The notes below the pieces were generated by a model that saw only the letters and a program-made list of their open reading frames with translations, was not told the origin of the DNA and did not search any database. Below are positions 1-7,064 of a stretch of 42,483 nt of DNA, in pieces. The position numbers and the translations under genes are program-made. Every line of letters begins with the position of its first letter. The first letter of the stretch is position 1. This DNA comes from Lachnospiraceae bacterium (GTDB lineage Bacteria; Bacillota; Clostridia; Lachnospirales; Lachnospiraceae). The stretch covers positions 1 to 42,483 of the forward strand of contig JAILFA010000078.1 of assembly GCA_024687125.1 (NCBI GenBank), written 5' to 3'.

Positions 1-203
1 GCCATGTACAGGATCAGCAGTCTTCCATCTTCCCGGAGAAGATCCGAAAGGATCGGCATCACTTTCCTGTGGTCAAAATACCAGAAGCACTGGCAGGCCG
101 TGATCACATCGAAGCTTCCTTTGGGAAGATCAAGTTCTTCCACCGAGGTCCTTCCCCAATCGAACGCTTTCCCGGAATCTATTCTCGCATCCCTGATCAT
201 CAT
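1..203 (-). pseudogene. SAM-dependent methyltransferase remnant, internally deleted, runs off left edge
   Basis: The minus strand from the ATG at 203 reads MMIRDARIDSGKAFDWGRTS and continues directly into VEELDLPKGSFDVITACQ, then CFWYFDHRKVMP and GRLLILYMA at the edge. In class I methyltransferases of this type known to me, a GKAFDWGRTS-like segment sits at the extreme N-terminus, and the VEELDLP...FDVITACQCFWYFDH segment lies about 80-100 residues later, after the glycine-rich SAM-binding loop. Here the two are joined, so motif I is missing. The frame stays open, which suggests an in-frame internal deletion. A TGA lies in frame a few bases upstream of the ATG, so no N-terminal part is hidden there. 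It lies just downstream of the glycosylase-like gene on the same strand. A functional SAM-binding enzyme is unlikely. The C-terminus is outside the window. Confidence 0.6.
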
Positions 204-204
204 C

Positions 205-256
205 CTGCTTCAATCGCTTTCCTTGCCTGACTGCTTCAACCGCTTTCCTTGCCCGA
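205..256. repeat. 26-bp tandem duplication across the stop codon of the glycosylase-like gene
   Basis: Two adjacent 26-bp units (205-230 and 231-256) match at 24 of 26 positions. The right unit holds the last codons and TGA stop (236-238) of the upstream minus-strand gene, which ends SGKESG. The left unit would encode SGKESD followed by TGA in the corresponding frame. The duplication fills the gap between that gene and the methyltransferase remnant. Confidence 0.85.
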
Positions 257-1465
257 ATACATCAGAAGAACCTCGCTGCAGTCATTGAATTTCCCGAAGT
301 TCTTCAGTGTCCGGTCAAGAGCAGCGGTCAGCTTTTTCGTCTGTCGGATCCCCGGCTCCCACCAGAGGCCTTTCACGCAGAGGATTCCCCTTTTCTTGTC
401 CGGTACAGCCTCGATGCGGCCGACAAAACGGTCACCGAAGAGGATGGGCAGCGTATAGTATCCGTATTTCCGTTTTACCGCCGGGGTATAGATCTCCCAC
501 GAATACTGAAAATCCCACAGCGACTGCAGCAGCGCTTTATCCCACAGGATCGGGTCGAGCGGCGCGATGAATGACATCCGGGGCTTTACGTCCGCACTGC
601 CGTCCAGCACCTCCCGCATCAGCGCATCATCCTCCGCGCGGTAATAAAACGGTGTCTTTATGCCCTCCACCATGACGGAACGGATCCTTCCCGCCTCCGC
701 AAGCGCGGCAAACACTTCTCTGCGCTTTTCCGCCTTCAGATCGATCCCGAGAAGCGCGGTGCTGTTCTTATCCCAGAGCAGCCCCAGCGCGCCGATCCTC
801 CGCAGAACGCGCCAGGCCAGAAACGCATCATCATCTTCGCACGGATTCTCGGCCTGCAGAACAGACGCCGGCAGATACTTTTCCGCAAGATCATAGAACT
901 TGCGGCTTCCCTTTTTATGGTGGATGATCAGTTCCCCGTCTGTATAGAGCTGCTCAAGCACCGACCTCGCCGCCTTGGATTTCCCCGCCCAGTTCCCGCT
1001 CCAGTGCATGGAGGAGTGCCAGAAGATCTCCCCTTCAATGGGGAGCATGTCGCTGGAAACAGGACCGTTTTCCTGGATGTACGAGATCGCCTGTGCCGTA
1101 AGCTCATCCAGTCCCTGAAAGGTTTCTCCCAGCTTCCGGCTGCGCTCCCTGTAGGAGGAAAAGTATGGCCAGTCCTCCGCCGGCCAGATGGACAGCTCCT
1201 TATCAGCATAATCCACGAGCTTCCTGTCTTCGTAGAGAAGTTCATGAAGCATGGACTTCCGGAAGCCCTTCACCCGGGACTGCAGTGTAAGCTCCGCGTT
1301 CTTTCCGCACACATCGACAGGGTCATACTGAATACACCCCGCCTGACGGACATACGCATACGCTCCATCCTTTCCGATGAAGCGCCAGGGGCCGATCAGC
1401 CCCTGCTGTGTGAGGACAAACTGCCTCGCCTGTTGTCCGGTGATCGTCAGCATATGTAGTATCAT
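236..1465 (-). CDS. AlkZ/YcaQ-like winged-helix DNA glycosylase family protein
   Basis: This 409-residue protein matches in layout the family once called DUF1006 (winged helix DNA-binding, YcaQ/AlkZ). Known members are base-excision glycosylases; E. coli YcaQ unhooks interstrand crosslinks. The N-terminal part has QQARQF near residue 11 and CIQYDPVDV at 44-52. As I recall, the family's catalytic motif is Gln-hydrophobic-Gln or Gln-hydrophobic-Asp, and Q46-Y47-D48 fits the second form. The later ELTLQSRV, FLAWRVLRRIGALGLLW and SFIAPLDPILWDK segments are also typical. It is soluble with no signal peptide. Two starts are possible: 1465, or the ATG at 1453, which lies just behind an extended -10-like TGGTAAAAT overlapping 1464-1472. 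It is divergent from the LacI-GGDEF-GH53 gene with only 41 bp between. The function is inferred from family resemblance. Confidence 0.75.
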   Translation of the reverse strand: MILHMLTITGQQARQFVLTQQGLIGPWRFIGKDGAYAYVRQAGCIQYDPVDVCGKNAELTLQSRVKGFRKSMLHELLYEDRKLVDYADKELSIWPAEDWPYFSSYRERSRKLGETFQGLDELTAQAISYIQENGPVSSDMLPIEGEIFWHSSMHWSGNWAGKSKAARSVLEQLYTDGELIIHHKKGSRKFYDLAEKYLPASVLQAENPCEDDDAFLAWRVLRRIGALGLLWDKNSTALLGIDLKAEKRREVFAALAEAGRIRSVMVEGIKTPFYYRAEDDALMREVLDGSADVKPRMSFIAPLDPILWDKALLQSLWDFQYSWEIYTPAVKRKYGYYTLPILFGDRFVGRIEAVPDKKRGILCVKGLWWEPGIRQTKKLTAALDRTLKNFGKFNDCSEVLLMYSGKESG

Positions 1466-1506
1466 TTTACCATAGAATCCTCATGACATGGCCTTAACAT
1501 CATGAT

Positions 1507-4500
1507 ATGATTATCACTATGAAAAAGATCGCTCTGCTGACAGATGGCTGGAAAAGATATGTGACCTACGCCTGGGTACACGGCATCAGAGAACGTGCCC
1601 GGGAGCTCGGCATAGACATCTGTCTGTACACCTATAACACCAACGGCAACCTAAGTCTTGACGAAAAGCACAATGAGGGCGAATACGCGCTCTACGAGCT
1701 GATCGATTACGACGCCTTTGACGGCTTCATCTACGACTGCAGCAACACCTCGGATCCGTATGTCATCGCCTCCGTCATCACTAGACTCAAAGCCGCTTCT
1801 GCCCCGGTGGTCAGCATCAATTACTATGTGGACGGGTTCTACTACGTCGGTAACGACAACCGCAACCTCATCATATCCATGGTGGACCACATGGTCAGCT
1901 TTCACCGCTGCCGGCGCCTTGTCTTTGCCGGCGGGCCGCTGCACAACTACGAAAATGCCCAGCGTGTCGAGGGTTTTCTTGAGGCGCTTGACGCACACGG
2001 CCTTTCCTGCGCCGAAGAGGACATCCTGTACGGTGATTATGATTACGACACAGGTGTGAGATACCTCAGGGAATGGCTGGAGGCCGGCAGAGAGCTTCCG
2101 GATGTGTTCATCTGTGCCAACGACAACATCGCGGCCGGCATCTGCGCGGAAGCCGAGAAAAAAGGCCTTGCTGTCCCGGAGGACTTCCGGGTGACCGGCT
2201 TCGATAATCTGGATAAAGCCGCGTATTACAAGCCGCAGATCGCCAGCGTGGATCACAACCGCGGCAAGATCGGCGGCCGCGCCTTCGATGTGCTCCTGAC
2301 CCTGATGGAGCACCGGCAGGCCCCTCGTCATACTTATATGCGCAGCCGGATCATCCCCGCGGAGAGCTGCGGCTGCAAGAATACCGGCACAGTCAATTAC
2401 CGCGACTACGCCAAGTGGCAGATCGACGCGGATGTAGAAAGAGACCGGCACGAAAACCGTATCCTCGATATGGAAAAAAACTTTACCGACTGCCGGACCC
2501 TGGAGGGCCTGTTCGACCGATTCGCGAATTATATCCGCGCGGTCAGCTGCACCGGCATGTTTCTCTGTGTGGACAGGACGCTTCTGGAAGCATCTCCCGA
2601 CAACACGCTTCCCGCGGACCGCTATGACAGGGACCGCCTCTCCGTGATCGTCGGCCAGGACCGCGACCGGCACCTGTACTCCGTCCGGACCTTCCGGGAA
2701 ATGATGGATTATATAGGCGCCGTAGATGAGCCGCGCTCCTTCATGTTCTTCCCCGTACACTTCCGGGATCAGCGGGTGGGGACGACTGTCCTGATCGATC
2801 CGGAATTTCTCTATGACTACCCGTTTTTCTACGATGTGCACCAGGCTTTTATCGACAGGCTGCACAATCTGTATGTGCAGACCCAGCTTGAAAACGCGGC
2901 AGCCAGGATGCGCCGGCTCTATAACCGCGACGCACTGACAGGTCTGTATAACCGGATCACCTGCGATGAGATGATCGCGCCGAGATTTGCGGCGTACACG
3001 CGCGAGGGCGTGGTCTGCGCCATCGCGTTCTTTGATGTCGATCATTTCAAGGATGTCAACGACACTTACGGGCACGACTTCGGCGACAGGATCCTGGTGA
3101 CGATCGCGCGTGCCATCACTTCGTGGAAGCCGCTAGACGCTTACGCGTACCGCTTCGGCGGAGATGAGTTCGTTGTGTTCATCCCCTACGCTTCCGAAGA
3201 AAAAGTAGAGCATTTCATCTCGCATGTAGATCATGAACTCGAGGAACGAGGGATCGAGATCAGCCACGGTGTGATCTTCACGGATCCGGACAAAGATGAC
3301 TCTCTGGGAAAATATCTGACACTGGCGGATCAGCGTATGTATCAGGCCAAAAAAGAGCGCAGGGAGCAGAAAGAGCGTCTTGGGATCACCGGCATCGCGG
3401 AGAAAAAGGCCGATGTGGAAACCCCGTTCCCGGAGATCACCTTTTACAAGGGCATGGATATCTCCAGTCTCCCGGAAAAGGAAGACCGCGGGTGTGTGCT
3501 GCGCGACGCGGACGGCACGCCCATGGAGCCCTTTGCCCTGCTCCAGAAATACGGCATCAACTCCGTCAGGCTCCGTCTGTGGAATGAGCCCTCCAACCAC
3601 CCGGAATCCGGCGGATACTGCGATCTGGAGCACACGCTGGCGATGGCCCGCCGGATCAAAGAGCACGACATGCACTTCCTGCTGGATTTCCATTATTCGG
3701 ATCACTGGGCGGATCCCGGCAAGCAGACAAAGCCGGAGGCTTGGAAGCACTTAAGCGGAGATCAGCTGGCGGAGGCGGTCTACGACTACACCCAGAGTGT
3801 TCTGATCGAGCTTTCCCGCATAGACGCGCTGCCCGACATGGTGCAGATCGGCAACGAGATCCGCAGCGGCATGCTCTTCCCCGACGGGGCGGTGCCTGAT
3901 TATGTCACACTGGCTTCTCTCGTCAACGCCGGGATCAAGGCTGTCCGGGATGTGTCCGAGGACATCGCCGTCATGATCCATCTCGATCAGGGCGGGCGGT
4001 TCTTTTCTCTCGAGGAGTGGTTCAACGCCATGTTTTCCGCCGGAATGGAGCGTATCGACGCGATCGGTATCAGTTACTACTCCTTCTGGCACGGCACCTT
4101 CAGGGATCTCAAGGATACCATCACGCAGCTGATCGACCGCTACCGGCTGCCTGTCTATGTCGTAGAGACCGCGCACCCGTGGCGCCACTGCGAAAACGAC
4201 CATATCAACAAGGATATGATGATCATGGCCGGCTATCCCGCGGGGATCGAGGAACAGAAAAAATCGCTTTCCCTGGTCATGCAGATAGCGGCGGAAGCGT
4301 CCGGAGACAGAAAGACGGGTGTGTACTATTGGGAGCCGCTCGGCATCACCGGCCAGGACTTCGGCAGCTGGGACGAGAACATGGGGATGCTGGATGACTC
4401 CGGCAGAGTGCTGCCCTCGTTTGAGGCCTTCCGTGATTTCGATCCGAAGGATTCGCCGTTTGACGGCCTGGACACCTATATCACTTCACTCTATCAGAGG

Positions 4501-4950
4501 GATGAAAAAGAGCTCCCTCCGGCAGGAACAAACCTCGTAAAGAACGGGCGTTTTGAGGACGGGATCTCGGGCTGGTGGATCAACAAGTTCCCGGAGGAAG
4601 TCACGTACAGCATGGAAAACGGAGAACTGTACGTAGAATCTCAGACCAATTTCACCTTCCTGCTGACAAGGGATGTCCGGATCGACAGAGCCGGCAGCTA
4701 CCGGTTGATGCTGGATTACCGGGGCAGCAATACCACCGGCGTGTCGGTAAAGATGTTCCTCAAGGTGATCACCTGCAGCGGTGAGACGTTCCACGAAAAG
4801 CCCATCTACCCGTCCGATGTGGACTTCATGACCTGTGCGATGGATCCCGTGGAGCTCGAGCCCGGCAGCATCCAGGTGGGCCTCAGGATCGACGCGCCGC
4901 CTGTCTATGCCCGGATCACGAATATCACGCTCGTTCTGGAGGAAAAGTGA
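1507..4950 (+). CDS. LacI-type sensor / GGDEF diguanylate cyclase / GH53 endo-beta-1,4-galactanase / C-terminal beta module fusion
   Basis: This 1147-residue protein has no signal peptide or membrane segment, so it should be cytoplasmic. Residues ~5-290 form a periplasmic-binding-fold sensor like the ligand domain of LacI regulators, without a helix-turn-helix, ending in SCGC (C288, C290). Residues ~295-465 look like a GAF-type linker. GGDEF spans ~470-620: DALTGLYNR, FFDVDHFKDVND and RFGGDEF (motif 551-555), so cyclase activity is expected. GH53 spans ~643-980: ITFYKGMDISSLP, RLRLWNEP, LLDFHYSDHWADPGKQ, the acid/base Glu784 in VQIGNEI and the nucleophile Glu887 in VYVVETAHPW, so all key residues are present. 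Residues ~1010-1147 (NLVKNGRFEDGISGWW) look like a galactanase-associated carbohydrate-binding module. Met5 (1519) is an equally good start; neither has a clear ribosome site. I know LacI-GGDEF proteins, but not with a GH53 attached. Galactan or galacto-oligosaccharide is the probable ligand or substrate. Confidence 0.88.
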   Translation: MIITMKKIALLTDGWKRYVTYAWVHGIRERARELGIDICLYTYNTNGNLSLDEKHNEGEYALYELIDYDAFDGFIYDCSNTSDPYVIASVITRLKAASAPVVSINYYVDGFYYVGNDNRNLIISMVDHMVSFHRCRRLVFAGGPLHNYENAQRVEGFLEALDAHGLSCAEEDILYGDYDYDTGVRYLREWLEAGRELPDVFICANDNIAAGICAEAEKKGLAVPEDFRVTGFDNLDKAAYYKPQIASVDHNRGKIGGRAFDVLLTLMEHRQAPRHTYMRSRIIPAESCGCKNTGTVNYRDYAKWQIDADVERDRHENRILDMEKNFTDCRTLEGLFDRFANYIRAVSCTGMFLCVDRTLLEASPDNTLPADRYDRDRLSVIVGQDRDRHLYSVRTFREMMDYIGAVDEPRSFMFFPVHFRDQRVGTTVLIDPEFLYDYPFFYDVHQAFIDRLHNLYVQTQLENAAARMRRLYNRDALTGLYNRITCDEMIAPRFAAYTREGVVCAIAFFDVDHFKDVNDTYGHDFGDRILVTIARAITSWKPLDAYAYRFGGDEFVVFIPYASEEKVEHFISHVDHELEERGIEISHGVIFTDPDKDDSLGKYLTLADQRMYQAKKERREQKERLGITGIAEKKADVETPFPEITFYKGMDISSLPEKEDRGCVLRDADGTPMEPFALLQKYGINSVRLRLWNEPSNHPESGGYCDLEHTLAMARRIKEHDMHFLLDFHYSDHWADPGKQTKPEAWKHLSGDQLAEAVYDYTQSVLIELSRIDALPDMVQIGNEIRSGMLFPDGAVPDYVTLASLVNAGIKAVRDVSEDIAVMIHLDQGGRFFSLEEWFNAMFSAGMERIDAIGISYYSFWHGTFRDLKDTITQLIDRYRLPVYVVETAHPWRHCENDHINKDMMIMAGYPAGIEEQKKSLSLVMQIAAEASGDRKTGVYYWEPLGITGQDFGSWDENMGMLDDSGRVLPSFEAFRDFDPKDSPFDGLDTYITSLYQRDEKELPPAGTNLVKNGRFEDGISGWWINKFPEEVTYSMENGELYVESQTNFTFLLTRDVRIDRAGSYRLMLDYRGSNTTGVSVKMFLKVITCSGETFHEKPIYPSDVDFMTCAMDPVELEPGSIQVGLRIDAPPVYARITNITLVLEEK

Positions 4951-4965
4951 TCTGATCCGGCCGGC

Positions 4966-6300
4966 TCACACCTTTTTCAGCATCAGCACAACCGTGAATC
5001 CTTTGTCGTTGTAGTACTCCATGTCACCGCCCTGCTTCTGCATGTACTGTTTGACCAGATACAGTCCCATGCCGTAGCCGCTCTTTTCCGAAGCGTTGCT
5101 GCCCCGGTAGTACTTCTGGGCGATCAGCGGCAGATCGTCTTCGCTTACGCCGGGACCGGCGTCTTTGATCGTGATCCGGATAAAGCTCCCCGTCGTTCCG
5201 TCCGGCATCAGCATATCGCTCACTTCATCAAACAGGACCCGGATCTCCGTTCCCGCGTACTTGACCGAGTTGCCGACGATATTGTCGATGACCTGTTCCA
5301 TCCGCTGTCTGTCCATGTAGACAAGACATTTCGGAATATGGTTCTCCGGCACGATCTTTCCGTAACTGCGCAGGCCCATCAGATATTCCTCGATGACGGT
5401 GGCGTACGCCTCTTCGGGATGGACCTCGGCCTTCTCGGAATCCTCCAGGTTGGAATGCAGCAGTTCGGAGATCAGCGCCTGTATGGTATCCGCTTTGGAA
5501 GCGATCGTCCGGGTCTTTTCGAGGGCTTCACGGATCTCGGCGACCTCGGCTGCATTCTCGGATCCGGCATCAGGCTCCCCGCCTTCGGTCAGTCTGTCGA
5601 GTTTTCTGCGGTACTTGACCTCCATGACCTCACAGACAGCGTCGATCACAGCCACAGGCGTCTTGACGTCATGGCTCAGGGAAGCGACCAGCTCCTTGCG
5701 CGCGATCTCGGCGTCCATGCGGCGTTTCTGGGATGCTTTGAGTTCCTCCCGCATGATATCAAACGCCTCGGAAAAACCTCCGAAAAAGTTCGTCCGGCGG
5801 ATCGGAAGCGGCACATCAAGATTTCCCTTGGCGAGCTCCTCGGAAAACTTCTTCAGTTCATCGACGGGCCGGATATAGACCAGGTAGATCACGAGGAAGA
5901 TAAGATATCCCATGAGGAGCGTCGCCCCCCACAGGATGAGAGAATACTTCAAAGTCGTACTCATGTACGCGTCCCGTTTGTCCTGCCGGTCCAGCCAGGC
6001 GACCTTGCCCGCGTACTCGCCGTCGATCTCCAGATCCAGCACAAAGGCTTCCTGCGCGTAGAGCTCCGCCAGTTCGGGATCATACAGTTCTTTGGCGTAA
6101 ATGACCCGGCAGTCATACGCTTCCTCGATCTCGGAAAGCGGCCTGCCGCTCCTTATATCCTGTTCGATCCGATAGAGCAGATCATTGTAGAAAACAATAT
6201 CCCGCTTCTGATTTGAGGTGCCGGAAAACAGACGCAGAAAGATTCCCAGAAAGATGAGCATGAGCAGCGTGAACGCCGCGGCGATCCGTCTTATTCGCAT
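4966..6300 (-). CDS. sensor histidine kinase
   Basis: This 444-residue membrane kinase has TM1 at ~7-27, an extracytoplasmic loop of about 90 residues, TM2 at ~119-143, a HAMP-like linker (~145-195), a HisKA dimerisation domain with the phospho-acceptor His210 in ASLSHDVKTPVAV, and a HATPase domain. The latter has an N box (IDNIVGNSVKY), G1 (IKDAGPGV) and G2 (GYGMGLYLVKQ). All catalytic elements are present. Its start overlaps the end of the response regulator by 10 bp, so the two are cotranslated. It lies directly downstream of an ABC exporter, which suggests that it senses the exporter's substrate or the envelope stress it relieves. That link rests on gene order only. It ends convergently 15 bp from the GH53 fusion. 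Confidence 0.93.
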   Translation of the reverse strand: MRIRRIAAAFTLLMLIFLGIFLRLFSGTSNQKRDIVFYNDLLYRIEQDIRSGRPLSEIEEAYDCRVIYAKELYDPELAELYAQEAFVLDLEIDGEYAGKVAWLDRQDKRDAYMSTTLKYSLILWGATLLMGYLIFLVIYLVYIRPVDELKKFSEELAKGNLDVPLPIRRTNFFGGFSEAFDIMREELKASQKRRMDAEIARKELVASLSHDVKTPVAVIDAVCEVMEVKYRRKLDRLTEGGEPDAGSENAAEVAEIREALEKTRTIASKADTIQALISELLHSNLEDSEKAEVHPEEAYATVIEEYLMGLRSYGKIVPENHIPKCLVYMDRQRMEQVIDNIVGNSVKYAGTEIRVLFDEVSDMLMPDGTTGSFIRITIKDAGPGVSEDDLPLIAQKYYRGSNASEKSGYGMGLYLVKQYMQKQGGDMEYYNDKGFTVVLMLKKV

Positions 6301-6986
6301 AGCTTCAGCAGATACCCCGTCCCCCAGACCGTCCGGATCAGTTCGGGTTCGTTGGGATTCTTTTCCAGCTTCTCACGAAGCTTTCTGATATGGACATTGA
6401 GCGTGCTGTCGCCGAAAAAGGTGTCGCCCCAGACTTCTTCAAAGAGCTCCTCCTTTTTGACGATGGTGTCATGCCGCCTGTACAGGGCCTGCAGAAGTGC
6501 GAATTCCTTGGCCTTCAGAGGGATCTGCCTGCCCTCGTATACCGCGGACATCGTGCCCGGGTCCAGCGTCAGCACGGCACTTTGATTGGGAGCGGAAGCA
6601 GGCTGACCCTCCTCCCGGGAGGCATCAATGCGCTTGAGGAGCACCTTGACCTTGGCGAGCAGGACCGAAAGGCTGTAGGGCTTTTTGATATAGTCATCCC
6701 CGCCGATCGACAGGGCGATCAGCACGTCGTCATCGCTCTGCCTCGCGCTGATGAACAGGATCGGCATGTTCATCTCCTCGCGGAGCTTCTTGCAGACCTC
6801 AAACCCGGAGCCGTCTCCCAGGTTGATGTCCAGCAGGACGATGTCCGCCGTGTTCTCCTCAAAGAATGCGTAACAGGCCTCCGCGCTGGTCACAGCCTGC
6901 GTGGAGACCTCGAACATCCGAAAGTATTCCGCCGTCGTTTCGACAAGCTCAGTTTCGTCATCTACGATGAGGCATCTGTAGTGCAT
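6291..6986 (-). CDS. OmpR/PhoB-family response regulator
   Basis: This 231-residue regulator has a receiver domain (CLIVDDE, phospho-acceptor Asp53 in VLLDINLGDG, Ser/Thr-Ala in FISARQ, Lys in DDYIKKPYS) and a C-terminal winged helix ending in HIRKLREKLE and VWGTGYLL. I chose the ATG at 6986 because AAGGGA lies about 10 bases ahead. An in-frame TTG at 6995 has no space for a ribosome site. It pairs with the overlapping histidine kinase. A TGGTATAAT promoter element just upstream suggests that the pair can be transcribed independently of the ABC exporter genes. Its targets probably include the exporter operon, by analogy with similar clusters. Confidence 0.93.
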   Translation of the reverse strand: MHYRCLIVDDETELVETTAEYFRMFEVSTQAVTSAEACYAFFEENTADIVLLDINLGDGSGFEVCKKLREEMNMPILFISARQSDDDVLIALSIGGDDYIKKPYSLSVLLAKVKVLLKRIDASREEGQPASAPNQSAVLTLDPGTMSAVYEGRQIPLKAKEFALLQALYRRHDTIVKKEELFEEVWGDTFFGDSTLNVHIRKLREKLEKNPNEPELIRTVWGTGYLLKLCE

Positions 6987-7035
6987 GAAGCTCAATTCCC
7001 TTGAAAAAACATGATGTCAACGGTTCACTCCGTCC

Positions 7036-7044
7036 ATTATACCA
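7036..7044 (-). promoter_or_regulatory. extended -10 promoter for the two-component genes
   Basis: The minus strand reads TGGTATAAT in the 78-bp gap between the permease stop and the response regulator start, about 50 bp before the ATG at 6986. It is a perfect TATAAT with the TGn extension. The -35 region is weak. Confidence 0.6.
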
Positions 7045-7064
7045 TATCCTTCCGCCCGGGCGAA

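Noticed and set aside
1651..3075. 474-codon minus-strand frame
   Set aside because: Antisense shadow of the LacI-GGDEF part of the fusion gene; no ribosome site or recognisable domain.
2929..3171. RxxD product-inhibition site in the GGDEF of the GH53 fusion
   Set aside because: The residues before the motif (KPLDAYAYRFGGDEF) have no Arg at the expected position and the spacing is one residue off.
3380..3450. GH53 part as a separate downstream gene
   Set aside because: The frame is continuous from GGDEF into GH53 with a charged linker and no internal ATG with a ribosome site near the junction. I annotate one protein, noting that reads should confirm it.
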